Source: an uncultured Paracoccaceae bacterium (GTDB lineage Bacteria; Pseudomonadota; Alphaproteobacteria; Rhodobacterales; Rhodobacteraceae). From it: DNA of 62,575 nucleotides. Both the position numbers and the translations under genes were made by a program. The stretch's first letter is position 1, and the number at the start of each line of letters is the position of its first letter. The stretch lies in NCBI GenBank assembly GCA_913061275.1, contig CAJXSR010000022.1, positions 1-62,575 on the forward strand, read 5' to 3'. The notes under the pieces are model-generated. The model had not been told where the DNA came from and did not search any database. It worked only from the letters and a program-made list of their open reading frames with translations. Positions 8,565 through 17,294 of the stretch are shown here, in pieces.

Positions 8565-10865
8565 CTAGGAAACTTCAAGGAATTCTTTATTATCGGTAAC
8601 GATGTGTTCGCCTGCCCACTTATGAATTGTTTGTAATAGCATGTCTTTTCTTATGGGTTTGCATAAATAATCATCCATACCAGCTTCTAAACATAGTTCA
8701 CGATCACCTTTCATGGCATTTGCTGTTAATGCGATGATTGGTGTTCTTTGTAACCTTTTTTGGCTCTCTATGGCCCTAATTTTCTGGGTTGCTTCTAGGC
8801 CATCCATTTCAGGCATAGACATATCCATAAGTATTAAATCAGGTTTTTTACTAATAAAACTGTCAACTGCTTCTGACCCGTTTTGGGTTATTTCTAAAAA
8901 TGCTGATTCTTTTTTTAACATTATCCTTAAAACCAACTGGTTGGTTCTATTATCTTCAGCAATTAAGATTTCCAGCGGCGCACAAGACGCATCTAATTTT
9001 GTGATATTTTCATGCGTTGGAAATGTGTTGGGGCGATTAAATTCCATTTTAAGAGCAGAAGCTATGGCGCTTCGTAATATAACGGCTCGCGCGGGTTTCA
9101 TCAGAGTTTCGTCAATTCGCAATCGTTTTTTCGTAACAAGGTCGATACTTTGATCGACAGAAGATAAAAGTATCAAAGGAAGTGTGTCATATTGCTTTAT
9201 ATCTCTTATGTTTTCAGCAAGCATTTTGCCGTCCATTTCAGGCATCTGGAAATCGAGGATTGCAAAATCGAATATTTCGCCCTGCTTTTGTGTGTCATTT
9301 AATATTTGCATTGCCAATTTTCCAGATGATGCAGTTGTACATATAACGCCCCAACTACGAAGCCGTTCGGACAAAATATTCAAGTTCACGGCTAGATCAT
9401 CTACAATCAGTGCCGATTTTCCGGATAGTTTAATATTTTGATATTCTTCGATTTGAATGTCATTGGATATAGGGAGTTCAAAGGAAATTGTAAAAATTGA
9501 ACCCTTACCTACTGTTGATTTAACAGAAATCAGCCCGCCCATAATTTTGATTAATCGGGTAGATATTGCCAATCCTAATCCAGTGTCTTCAAATTTTCGA
9601 TTTGCAGCACCATCAACTTGTTCAAATTCGTTAAAAATCCCTTCTATTTTACTGGCAGGAATGCCAATACCCGTATCTTCAATATCAAACTGTAAGTGTA
9701 TTCGGTCAGATATTTTTTTCCCGGAAACGTTTATATGTACATAACCACTTAAGGTAAATTTTGCTGCATTTCCGATTATATTAGTTAGTATCTGACGAAT
9801 GCGGCCAACATCCCCATAATAACCACAGGGAAGGTTCGGATCGAACCGTAAAGTTATTTCAACATCCTTTTGGCTCGTTTTTGCAGCAATCAAAGTAACA
9901 ATGTCTTCCATGGTTTTGCTTAGGTCAAAAGGTGTTGGATCTAATTCAAATTTCCCAGCTTCAATTTTTGAAAAATCCAGAATGTCATTAATGATCGTTA
10001 AAAGTGCCGATCCAGATTTGGAAATTGTCTCTGCGTAGACTTTCTGGTCGCGATCAAGATTGGTTTCTAATATTAACTCTGCCATCCCAATGACACCGTT
10101 CATGGGAGTTCTTTTTTCATGGCTCATATTTGCAAGAAATTCAGATTTAGCTTCACTTGCGCGTGTCGCTTTCTCACTCGCAACTCGTAATTCTTTTTCC
10201 CTCATATCGCGTTCTGATAGGGCGTTTTCCAAAGTTGTTACACTTCTGTCTAGAGCGTGAAATTCAATAGAAGCAAGCTTTGGAATGTTATGTACTGCTA
10301 CAGCATCACGGTTTATGGTGCGCATCATACGCTCATGGACATTTTGTAAAGGTTGCATTGCTAATTTTGACATTAAGGCAAGGAAAAGTATCGCAAGAGT
10401 GCTTAGCACTGCAAATATTTTAAAGCGCGCTGTGTTCACATTTTTTGCGACAAGTTTCTGCCCTTGCACAGTAGACCAGATAATATCCATAGAGCCAAAT
10501 TTACTGCCATCAAATATAATGTCTTTTGTAAATTTTCGAACGCTTGCCTCTGTTTTTAATGCGGTGTTCGAGAAATGCGATAACTTTTGACCATTTTCAT
10601 CAAATACTGTTATGGAAAGCAATTTGGTATTACGTTGTACAGCTTCTTGCAAAGCCGTGTCCAATACCGGCGTATCCCTTATTAGGATGGCTTCTATTAA
10701 CAACCCGCCAATAAGGGATACAGTTAAACCTGCTTGTTCTTGTAAGTTTGTGTTTAGGCGTTTGGTTTCCAAGCGACGTTCAATTTCACCGAATGTTAAC
10801 CCAACAATAATTGCTGTAACCAAAAGGGATATCGCAATTTGAGTGGATAGCCGAATATTATTCAT
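8565..10865 (-). CDS. Hybrid sensor histidine kinase with two receiver domains
   Basis: 766 residues: TM1 (about 9-25), periplasmic sensor region, TM2 (about 149-166), linker/coiled coil, dimerisation and phosphoacceptor domain with H249, ATPase domain, then two receiver domains (about 505-620 with DFQMPEMDG; about 640-755 with DMSMPEMDG). Two departures from family consensus are clear. The H-box reads SHEKRTP where SHE(I/L)RTP is expected, and the G2 box reads FEDTGLGLA where FEGTGLGLA is usual. Kinase output may be altered or weak. The binding-protein gene ends 5 bp upstream on the same strand, so the pair probably forms one sensory unit. No separate response regulator is adjacent. Confidence 0.9.
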   Translation of the reverse strand: MNNIRLSTQIAISLLVTAIIVGLTFGEIERRLETKRLNTNLQEQAGLTVSLIGGLLIEAILIRDTPVLDTALQEAVQRNTKLLSITVFDENGQKLSHFSNTALKTEASVRKFTKDIIFDGSKFGSMDIIWSTVQGQKLVAKNVNTARFKIFAVLSTLAILFLALMSKLAMQPLQNVHERMMRTINRDAVAVHNIPKLASIEFHALDRSVTTLENALSERDMREKELRVASEKATRASEAKSEFLANMSHEKRTPMNGVIGMAELILETNLDRDQKVYAETISKSGSALLTIINDILDFSKIEAGKFELDPTPFDLSKTMEDIVTLIAAKTSQKDVEITLRFDPNLPCGYYGDVGRIRQILTNIIGNAAKFTLSGYVHINVSGKKISDRIHLQFDIEDTGIGIPASKIEGIFNEFEQVDGAANRKFEDTGLGLAISTRLIKIMGGLISVKSTVGKGSIFTISFELPISNDIQIEEYQNIKLSGKSALIVDDLAVNLNILSERLRSWGVICTTASSGKLAMQILNDTQKQGEIFDFAILDFQMPEMDGKMLAENIRDIKQYDTLPLILLSSVDQSIDLVTKKRLRIDETLMKPARAVILRSAIASALKMEFNRPNTFPTHENITKLDASCAPLEILIAEDNRTNQLVLRIMLKKESAFLEITQNGSEAVDSFISKKPDLILMDMSMPEMDGLEATQKIRAIESQKRLQRTPIIALTANAMKGDRELCLEAGMDDYLCKPIRKDMLLQTIHKWAGEHIVTDNKEFLEVS

Positions 10866-10870
10866 TTTCT

Positions 10871-11764
10871 CTACAATCCCTTGAAGCTTTCACTGTGTTT
10901 TATTGCGGCGCGTATAATATCATAGTCCGCATCATTCCCTGGTAAAAAACCAGATTTAGCTATGCTTTTTAAGGTTTTTGTATCCGTGACATCCATCATC
11001 GCACGATTGATTGCATCATATATACGTATCGGAACATTTGGGCTGGCGATCCAAGGCTTGGTTACATTATCAAAAGTTACTAAGCGTTTTATTTTTGTAT
11101 TTTTTGCCACAAGTTTTTTGAATGTGCTTTCTTTTAAAGCGCCTGCATCATAATCACGGTTACCTACCGCAGCCCCAACACGATCATGGCGACCTAGATA
11201 ACTATACATTTTTAAATCCGCACCTGATATGCCTGCGTTCAAAAGCTGTTCTTGCGCTAAGTACCGTCCAATGGTTGAAAGCGGGTCACCAAATGCAAAA
11301 CTATGCCCTTTTAGGTCCTTTAAAGCGGTTAAAGTACTGTCTGAATGAATTGCGATTATACCCTTGAAAGTTTTCTTTCCTTTTTTAGATTCCATCGCGA
11401 TAATTTTGATGTTCGGGTTTTTGGCTTTAGCAGTGACATACGATGCGGGGCCAAACCTAGAAAAATCCACACGCCCGTCGGTTAAATCTTCTATAGCTTC
11501 CTCATAATCAGAAGCAATTTTAAGTTTTATTTTCACGGGTTCATTTAAAATTATGGCCATTTCTTTACTTAAATAGTTCAAGAATGGCATGAATTTTCGA
11601 ACCGTATCGGTAGGTTTATCCGCCGTATAAGCCCCAAAAATTAGATTGATTTCGCCGTAGGCTGGGGCAGAGAACGCACAAGCCATAGTGAGTACCAAAG
11701 CCCAAAAAGGTTTATGAAAGTAAGTAATGTAGTGGTCTTTTATTAACTTGCTGACATGATACAT
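10871..11764 (-). CDS. PhnD-family periplasmic binding protein
   Basis: 297 residues with an N-terminal signal peptide (cleavage near APAYG, about residue 37) and the phosphate/phosphonate-binding-like fold: L-x-FG at the start of the mature chain, a VDFSRFGPASYV segment, an LKGHSFAFGDPLSTIGRYL segment and a C-terminal helical tail. No ABC permease or ATPase is nearby; instead it sits 5 bp before a hybrid histidine kinase. It therefore more likely presents a ligand to the kinase than feeds a transporter (inference). Ligand unknown. Confidence 0.85.
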   Translation of the reverse strand: MYHVSKLIKDHYITYFHKPFWALVLTMACAFSAPAYGEINLIFGAYTADKPTDTVRKFMPFLNYLSKEMAIILNEPVKIKLKIASDYEEAIEDLTDGRVDFSRFGPASYVTAKAKNPNIKIIAMESKKGKKTFKGIIAIHSDSTLTALKDLKGHSFAFGDPLSTIGRYLAQEQLLNAGISGADLKMYSYLGRHDRVGAAVGNRDYDAGALKESTFKKLVAKNTKIKRLVTFDNVTKPWIASPNVPIRIYDAINRAMMDVTDTKTLKSIAKSGFLPGNDADYDIIRAAIKHSESFKGL

Positions 11765-11906
11765 ATAGAACCCCGATGCGAATGAATTTATCCGCTAGCT
11801 ATATAATCAAAGGTGTTAAGAAACTCTCTATGCAGATGTGCTTTACTCAAACACAGGTGGGATTGAAGGATAAATTTGAATAAAATAGTTTGAAATTTAT
11901 ATGGCT

Positions 11907-12806
11907 TTAATTGTTTTCTAACCAATCGCGAATAACCCCAACCTGTTCTTCGCTTCGCAACGTTGGTGTATGACCGATATCATCAAACTCAACCAGAGTA
12001 GCCTCTGGCCCGCAAGTAAGCATTTTATACGCGGTTTCTTCGCTAAAAAAGGATGAGTTTTTACCGCGTAGGATTAAAACCGGGCAGGTAATCTTTTCCC
12101 AAGTATCCCACATATCCACATCAAATAGGGACACTTGATCGCGAAACGCATCGCCCACACCCGCATCCATTTTAAGACGGTATTTGCCAGTTTTCGTGCG
12201 GCGTGTGGAATATTGCACCATATGTTTCCAGTCATCGTCTGACATCGGTCCAAATTCGCTGTAAATCTCACGAAAATACAATTCGGCATCTTCTGGTGTA
12301 TCAAAGTCACCAGATCTGCCAATGTAATCGCCAATTCTGGTTAACGCGTCACGGGTAATATTTGGGCCAATATCGTTAATGATTAACCGCCGAATAGGGG
12401 ACTGTGAAACGGAGGCCAGTACCATACCGATAATTCCCCCCATAGAAGACCCCAACCAATCCACTTCGGTTTCATTCAGGCGTGCTAGCAAGGCGTTCAT
12501 ATCCGCATTATATTGTAAATAATCATACCCTTGGAATTCAGCCAGATGGTCGCTTTCACCACGCCCAACAATATCGGGGCAAATAATACGATATTCGTCA
12601 CACATTTCTTCTGCAAAATAATCAAAATCATGGGCATTTCTGGTAACACCGTGAACGCAAACCATTGTATTTTTACGCTCTTTCTTAATCTGGGTACCCC
12701 ATTCCATATAGTGAATTCTGTGGAATCCATGAAACCCCAAGCCTAAAAAATGATGTGTGGAATAGGCTTTTGTATTTTGCTTAGTGGTTATTTTCATTGC
12801 AGACAT
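11907..12806 (-). CDS. Alpha/beta hydrolase of the PHA locus
   Basis: 299 residues with the alpha/beta-hydrolase fold: HGVTRN oxyanion region, nucleophile elbow GSSMGG, acidic residue region around LRGKNSSFF and a C-terminal GHTPTL histidine. Its start is 8 bp after the phaR stop, so it is probably co-transcribed with phaR. It could hydrolyse PHA oligomers, 3-hydroxyacyl esters or thioesters, but this is guilt by association. It has no signal peptide, so it acts in the cytoplasm. Confidence 0.82.
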   Translation of the reverse strand: MSAMKITTKQNTKAYSTHHFLGLGFHGFHRIHYMEWGTQIKKERKNTMVCVHGVTRNAHDFDYFAEEMCDEYRIICPDIVGRGESDHLAEFQGYDYLQYNADMNALLARLNETEVDWLGSSMGGIIGMVLASVSQSPIRRLIINDIGPNITRDALTRIGDYIGRSGDFDTPEDAELYFREIYSEFGPMSDDDWKHMVQYSTRRTKTGKYRLKMDAGVGDAFRDQVSLFDVDMWDTWEKITCPVLILRGKNSSFFSEETAYKMLTCGPEATLVEFDDIGHTPTLRSEEQVGVIRDWLENN

Positions 12807-12814
12807 TCTTATAC

Positions 12815-13411
12815 TTATTTTAAAGATTTAAGGCGGGATTGAAGCGCGTCTATTTGTTTTTGCATATCTTCCATCGCGTCAGATTTAGACGTGTCTTGTG
12901 TATCTACTTCTTCGGTTTCTGAATTATTACCAGAGTTCATTACTCCAAAAACATCCCAGCTTTTTTGAAACATTTCCATGTTTTTACGCGCCATTTCTTG
13001 TGCTTGGGTAAAGAAGGCGCCAGTATTTTGCCCCATCATGCCCTTTAGCATATCTTGCATCTGGTTGCGTTCTGAATTGAAGAAACTGATCGATTGAGTA
13101 AGAAAATCAGGAAACATCTTGCCGTAATTTTCGCCATACATACGGATAAGTTGTTTCTGAAACTCTAACGGAAACAGAAATTCAGCAGGGCGGGTTTCTT
13201 GTTCAAAAATAATCTGGTTCAAAATTTCACGGGTGATGTCAGTACCAGATTTTGCGTCTTCAATGGTAAATTCGGTGCCTTGATTTACCAGCTCAACCAC
13301 ATCTGCCAGCACAATATATTTACTGGTCGCTGTGTTATACAGGCGGCGGTTGGCGTACTTCTTGATAACCACTTTTCCTGCATTTAGTGCAGCTTCCGGT
13401 TTCTGTGTCAT
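12815..13411 (-). CDS. phaR: PHA synthesis repressor PhaR
   Basis: 198 residues. The N-terminal PHB/PHA accumulation regulator domain is unmistakable (VVIKKYANRRLYNTATSKY from about residue 18), followed by the second conserved region with EQETRPAEFLFPLEFQKQLIRMYG split between residues 70 and 105, and a Q/K-rich C-terminal helix. PhaR binds both DNA and nascent PHA granules and is released from promoters when polymer appears. A TGC-N3-GCA palindrome at 13467-13481, 56 bp before its start, suggests autoregulation. The AGGGAT sequence before ATG is the ribosome site. Confidence 0.95.
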   Translation of the reverse strand: MTQKPEAALNAGKVVIKKYANRRLYNTATSKYIVLADVVELVNQGTEFTIEDAKSGTDITREILNQIIFEQETRPAEFLFPLEFQKQLIRMYGENYGKMFPDFLTQSISFFNSERNQMQDMLKGMMGQNTGAFFTQAQEMARKNMEMFQKSWDVFGVMNSGNNSETEEVDTQDTSKSDAMEDMQKQIDALQSRLKSLK

Positions 13412-13466
13412 TTTGATCCCTCAATCAGAACAAATGCCTAGGTTTCAACAGTGTTAGGCAGTTTAT

Positions 13467-13481
13467 TTGTGCGGCGCAACT
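13467..13481. promoter_or_regulatory. Probable PhaR operator 1 (phaR promoter)
   Basis: TTGTGC-GGC-GCAACT, matching the TTGTGC-N3-GCACAA family repeated upstream of phaP and the phaC operon. It lies between the phaP terminator and the phaR start. Confidence 0.7.
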
Positions 13482-13500
13482 AATACCTAAGCATATGCAC

Positions 13501-13533
13501 AAAAAAACGCCGTAAGCAAAGCTTGCGACGTTT
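13501..13533 (-). terminator. Intrinsic terminator after phaP
   Basis: Imperfect 13-bp stem (13505-13517 with 13521-13533, one mismatch and one wobble) with a 3-base loop. On the minus strand it is followed by seven T residues, so it ends phaP transcription. Confidence 0.8.
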
Positions 13534-13558
13534 CTTCAGGGAGGTAATTATAGTTTAA

Positions 13559-13948
13559 TTAAGCAGCAAATGCTTTTGTGTATAGTTTTTTTGCTGTTTC
13601 AGCATTGTCTTTTAATGCTTTAGCAGAAAGTTCAGCCAATTCTTTACCTTGCGCTGAGAATTTTTCAGCAGCAGATGTGAAGTTAGAAGAAGAAACTTTG
13701 TAAAACTCAGCTACATCAGTTGTTTTTGTTAGTGCTTTTGCACCGTCAAAAGTTGCAGCAACATTTGATAGGTAGTTATCATATGCTTTTTTAATCATAA
13801 CTTCGCCACTTTTAATGATTGCAGTGTTGTAATCAATAAGGTTCTGCGCAACTTTTTCTGAGCTCTCAGTTGTTTTTGCAAAAACTTCTTGTGATTTTAC
13901 AAGTGCTTCAGTTGTTGCAGTTGTGATTGCTTCTTTTGTCTTAGCCAT
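13559..13948 (-). CDS. phaP: Phasin (PHA granule surface protein)
   Basis: 129 residues, Ala/Lys-rich and almost wholly helical, with no Cys, Trp or Pro in the core and the family's FNFTS/SNVAAT-like and KALTKTTDVAEF segments. Phasins coat PHA granules and limit their size. AAAGGAAAAG before ATG is the ribosome site. A strong terminator follows. The control region shared with the divergent phaC operon carries several PhaR-type palindromes, which fits PhaR repression of phasin in other bacteria. Confidence 0.92.
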   Translation of the reverse strand: MAKTKEAITTATTEALVKSQEVFAKTTESSEKVAQNLIDYNTAIIKSGEVMIKKAYDNYLSNVAATFDGAKALTKTTDVAEFYKVSSSNFTSAAEKFSAQGKELAELSAKALKDNAETAKKLYTKAFAA

Positions 13949-14054
13949 TGTCTTTTCCTTTAATGTTTTACTGAGGCGGGAGGTGCTTCAGCGTTTGCTT
14001 GGGTGAGAATATTGTAATCTCGTGTGTTTCTAAAATTGTGTATAGCGATTCTTT

Positions 14055-14069
14055 TTGTGCGGCGCAACA
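14055..14069. promoter_or_regulatory. Probable PhaR operator 2
   Basis: TTGTGC-GGC-GCAACA, the first of three sites spaced 21-22 bp (two helical turns) about 107-164 bp upstream of the phaP start. Confidence 0.75.
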
Positions 14070-14075
14070 TAAAAA

Positions 14076-14090
14076 TAGTGCAGTGCGCAA
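14076..14090. promoter_or_regulatory. Probable PhaR operator 3
   Basis: TAGTGC-AGT-GCGCAA, begins 21 bp after operator 2; same TGC-N3-GC(G/A) layout with weaker arms. Confidence 0.65.
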
Positions 14091-14097
14091 TTATTTT

Positions 14098-14112
14098 TCT
14101 TGCGGCGCACAA
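14098..14112. promoter_or_regulatory. Probable PhaR operator 4
   Basis: TCTTGC-GGC-GCACAA, begins 22 bp after operator 3 on the same face of the helix. Confidence 0.7.
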
Positions 14113-14254
14113 AGTTACGCGCGCATGCAGGCGTGCTGGGGTATTTATTGCCGAAATGCATGCTATTATTTTGCCCGAGTGTACCTTTATATAAGGGTAG
14201 TATATAGGGTGTGTAGATTTACAAATATATCAAATGATAGGTTTAGTAATTTTA

Positions 14255-14269
14255 TTGTGCGATGCAATA
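14255..14269. promoter_or_regulatory. Probable PhaR operator 5
   Basis: TTGTGC-GAT-GCAATA, about 180 bp before the plus-strand PHA operon start, in an AT-rich stretch that probably holds its promoter. Confidence 0.7.
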
Positions 14270-14278
14270 TAATATATA

Positions 14279-14293
14279 TTGTGCAATGCACAA
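14279..14293. promoter_or_regulatory. Probable PhaR operator 6 (perfect palindrome)
   Basis: TTGTGC-AAT-GCACAA: both 6-bp arms match perfectly, the best example of the motif in this region. It begins 24 bp after operator 5. Confidence 0.78.
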
Positions 14294-14410
14294 TAACCTG
14301 TTATTGGCCTTTAAACTCAGTGAATCATCATAGGGTTGTCAGATTTAACGAAGTGTACCTTTAAACCTGTGTGTTTACTGGTAGATTAAGAACAGAATAA
14401 AATCGGGGGG

Positions 14411-14421
14411 CTGCAAGGCAG
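14411..14421. promoter_or_regulatory. Probable PhaR operator 7, next to the ribosome site
   Basis: CTGC-AAG-GCAG fits the CTGC-N3-GCAG motif known for Paracoccus PhaR. It lies 25 bp before the ATG at 14446, so bound protein could block elongation as well as initiation. It could also form a short RNA hairpin. Confidence 0.6.
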
Positions 14422-14445
14422 CTCGTAATGTCATTGGAGGAACAG

Positions 14446-16104
14446 ATGACACAGAAGAAAAAAATAAACGCAGCGACCTTGTTGGTTAAGTGTCTTGAAA
14501 ATGAAGGTGTTGAATATATCTTCGGCATCCCAGGCGAAGAAAATATCGCTGTGATGGATGCGCTTCTAGACAGTAAAATCGAATTTGTCACCACGCGCCA
14601 CGAACAAGGTGCAGCCTTTATGGCTGATGTGTATGGCCGCCTTACAGGTCGCGCTGGTGTTTGTATGTCAACGCTTGGCCCAGGGGCTACTAATCTGGTT
14701 ACTGGTTTTGCCGACGCCAATATGGATCGCGCACCGATTGTTGCGATTGCAGGGCAGGGGTCTACTACTCGGCTACACAAAGAAAGCCACCAAATTCTTG
14801 ATCTGGTAAACCTTTTTGCGCCGATCTCTAAGTATTCGGTTCAAGTGCTTATGCCAGAAATTGTTCCAGAAGTTGTGCGCAAGGCCTTTAAATTCGCAGA
14901 AGCGGAAAAGCCGGGCGGCGCATTTATCGATTTCCCTGAAAATGTCGGAGACATGGAAATTGACGAATTACCACCTTTGAAAGTGCAAGCACCACAACCA
15001 CCCGTTGCACCACTTGGGATCGGCAAAAAAGTTATTAAATTGCTGAATGAAGCAAAAAACCCTGTGGTGATCGCAGGTAATGGCGTTATTCGTTTTAACG
15101 CATGTGAAGAGTTGGTTGCGTTTGCAGAAGCAGCCAACGCCCCCGTTGCAACAACATTTATGGCAAAAGGTGCGATGCCTTCGTCCCATCCTTTGTCTAT
15201 TGGTACAGTGGGTTTGAAAGCCCATGATCTGGTTGCATTTGGTATTGAACAGTCTGATCTGGTGATTTGTGTCGGCCTTGATATGGTCGAATACACCCCA
15301 AGTCACTGGAACCCGAATGCCGACATTAAAATCATTAATGTAGATGCCAGCCCAGCAGAGGTTGATGCGCATTTCATCCCTGAAATAGGTATGATCGGTG
15401 ACATCAAAGACAGCTTGAAACGTCTGGCTAAACGCTGCACAGGTCACGCTGACAATAAAGTGGCGAAGCTGCACGATAAAATCACGGCAGAGCTGAATGC
15501 ACATGCCAATGACAACAGCTATCCGCCAAAACCACAAAAGATCATTAGCGATTTGCGCGCGGCTATGAATGACGAAGACATCGTTATATCAGATGTGGGT
15601 GCACATAAAATGTGGATGGCGCGGATGTTCCAGGCAGAACAACCCAACACCTGTATTATCTCAAACGGTTTTGCATCAATGGGCATCGCTTTGCCCGGCA
15701 CAATAGCTGCCAAACTGATCTATCCTGAAAAGAACATTCTGGCTGTTGCGGGTGACAGTGGCTTCATGATGAACAGTCAAGAAATCGAAACCGCAATGCG
15801 CTTGGGTCTGAACATCACCGTTATTATCTTTAACGATAATAAATACGGCCTGATCGAATGGCACCAGTTGCGTGAATATGGCCGTTCCAGCAATATTGAT
15901 GTGGGTAATGCCGATTTCGTAAAATTCGCCGAAAGTTTTGGTGCCAAAGGCTATCGTGTAGAAGATACCGAAAGTTTACAATCTGTTATCGAAACAGCCA
16001 TGAACGACGGCACAGTTTCAATCATTGATTGCCCAGTTGATTATTCTGAAAATATGAAACTGACGGCACGCCTGAAATCACTTTCATCCCCATTTGAAGA
16101 CTAG
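14446..16104 (+). CDS. TPP-dependent acetolactate synthase-like enzyme; candidate 2-oxoglutarate decarboxylase
   Basis: 552 residues from the ATG at 14446, chosen because GGAGGA lies 6 bp upstream; an ATG at 14428 is in frame but has no ribosome site. Three-domain TPP fold: catalytic glutamate E53 in RHEQGA, and the cofactor motif GDS (436-438) to FNDNKYG (from 462). The family is that annotated acetolactate synthase, but there is no regulatory subunit and no acetolactate decarboxylase nearby. The cyanobacterial 2-oxoglutarate decarboxylase belongs to this same family and was first misannotated as acetolactate synthase. With an Fe-ADH, CoA-transferase and PHA synthase in the same operon, making succinate semialdehyde is a plausible role (inference); catabolic acetolactate synthase is the alternative. 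The next gene starts 11 bp on. Confidence 0.85.
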   Translation: MTQKKKINAATLLVKCLENEGVEYIFGIPGEENIAVMDALLDSKIEFVTTRHEQGAAFMADVYGRLTGRAGVCMSTLGPGATNLVTGFADANMDRAPIVAIAGQGSTTRLHKESHQILDLVNLFAPISKYSVQVLMPEIVPEVVRKAFKFAEAEKPGGAFIDFPENVGDMEIDELPPLKVQAPQPPVAPLGIGKKVIKLLNEAKNPVVIAGNGVIRFNACEELVAFAEAANAPVATTFMAKGAMPSSHPLSIGTVGLKAHDLVAFGIEQSDLVICVGLDMVEYTPSHWNPNADIKIINVDASPAEVDAHFIPEIGMIGDIKDSLKRLAKRCTGHADNKVAKLHDKITAELNAHANDNSYPPKPQKIISDLRAAMNDEDIVISDVGAHKMWMARMFQAEQPNTCIISNGFASMGIALPGTIAAKLIYPEKNILAVAGDSGFMMNSQEIETAMRLGLNITVIIFNDNKYGLIEWHQLREYGRSSNIDVGNADFVKFAESFGAKGYRVEDTESLQSVIETAMNDGTVSIIDCPVDYSENMKLTARLKSLSSPFED

Positions 16105-16115
16105 GAAGCATTCAT

Positions 16116-17282
16116 ATGAAACCGTTTAAGTTCCAAACCACCAGCTCTATCCTGTCAGAGGTTGGTGCGACCGCTAAAATCGGCCAGATCATGGCTGATA
16201 TGGGTTGTAAAAAAGTAGCCTTTGTAACCGATGCTATGATCCTAAAACTTGGCCTTGCGCAAGCTTGCCTTGACGGGTTGGAAAAAGCTGGCATTGGGGT
16301 TCATATCATTGACGATGTGGTTGCCGACCCGCCAGAGGCGATGATCCGTGCCGCAGTTGACGAAGCCAAAGCACAAGGCATTGACGGCGTTGTATCCGTT
16401 GGTGGTGGATCGTCTTTGGACACTGCCAAATTGATCTCTATCCTGTCGCAACCCAACGCGCCGCAAGATTTGGACGATATGTACGGTGTTGGTATGGTTA
16501 AAGGCGGTCGTTTACCGCTTGTTTTGGCACCAACCACGGCTGGCACAGGTTCTGAAGTGACCCCAATATCCATCGTTACCACCCGTACATCAGAAAAAAA
16601 GGGCGTGGTTTCCCCTGTTCTTATACCTGATTGGGCCATTTTGGATGCGGAATTAACTGTTGGTCTGCCTGCTCATATCACGGCGGCCACAGGCATTGAT
16701 GCGATGGTTCACGCGATTGAAGCCTACACAACCAAACATGCTAAAAACATCCTGTCGGATACTTTGGCGCGTCAAGCATTGGAATTGTTAGGTGGTGCTA
16801 TCCGCACTGCTTGTAGTAACGGCGAAGACCGTGCTGCACGTTCTGATATGCTTTTGGGTTCAATGCTTGCGGGCATGGCATTTGCCAACGCCCCTGTTGC
16901 TGCGGTTCACGCATTGGCTTATCCGCTGGGTGGGCATTTCCACGTACCACACGGCCTGTCAAACGCGATTGTTTTGCCACATGTTTTAGAGTTCAACATG
17001 GCTGACGAATTGGGTGCATCGCAATACGCCGAAATAGCCCCGATTATCTTTCCCGAACTGGCTGGTAAATCCACGCAAGAGATTTGCGCGGGCATGGTGC
17101 AAGGCTTCAAAAACTTGGGGCCAGAACTGGGTATGAAATCAACATTGCGCGAAGTGGGCGTAAATCACAACGACCTGCCGATGCTGGCAGAAGACGGCAT
17201 GAAACAAACCCGTCTGTTGGTGAACAACCCACGTGAAATGACCTATGACGCCGCTTTGGCGATCTATACCGCTGCATTATAA
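16116..17282 (+). CDS. Iron-containing alcohol dehydrogenase; candidate 4-hydroxybutyrate dehydrogenase
   Basis: 388 residues of the group III metal-dependent ADH family. The NAD(P)-binding loop GGGSSLDTAK lies near residue 97, the family signature APTTAGTGSEVT near 140, and the metal ligands are D195 and H199 (GIDAMVHAIEAY) and the two histidines of the HALAYPLGGHFHVPHG region (about 265-280). Known 4-hydroxybutyrate dehydrogenases are of this family and size; the operon context suggests reduction of succinate semialdehyde. Other short aldehydes are possible. AGGAAG precedes ATG. The phaE start is 12 bp downstream. Confidence 0.88.
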   Translation: MKPFKFQTTSSILSEVGATAKIGQIMADMGCKKVAFVTDAMILKLGLAQACLDGLEKAGIGVHIIDDVVADPPEAMIRAAVDEAKAQGIDGVVSVGGGSSLDTAKLISILSQPNAPQDLDDMYGVGMVKGGRLPLVLAPTTAGTGSEVTPISIVTTRTSEKKGVVSPVLIPDWAILDAELTVGLPAHITAATGIDAMVHAIEAYTTKHAKNILSDTLARQALELLGGAIRTACSNGEDRAARSDMLLGSMLAGMAFANAPVAAVHALAYPLGGHFHVPHGLSNAIVLPHVLEFNMADELGASQYAEIAPIIFPELAGKSTQEICAGMVQGFKNLGPELGMKSTLREVGVNHNDLPMLAEDGMKQTRLLVNNPREMTYDAALAIYTAAL

Positions 17283-17294
17283 GGAATACGCAAA

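Noticed and set aside
14361-14780. 139-codon minus-strand frame at the start of the TPP-enzyme gene
   Set aside because: Shadow of the well-supported plus-strand gene, with no ribosome site and no domain.
14446-16104. Sulfoacetaldehyde acetyltransferase (Xsc) of taurine degradation
   Set aside because: The N-terminal motifs (FGIPGEEN, RHEQGA) are of the acetolactate-synthase/2-OG decarboxylase group, and no taurine or phosphotransacetylase genes are present.
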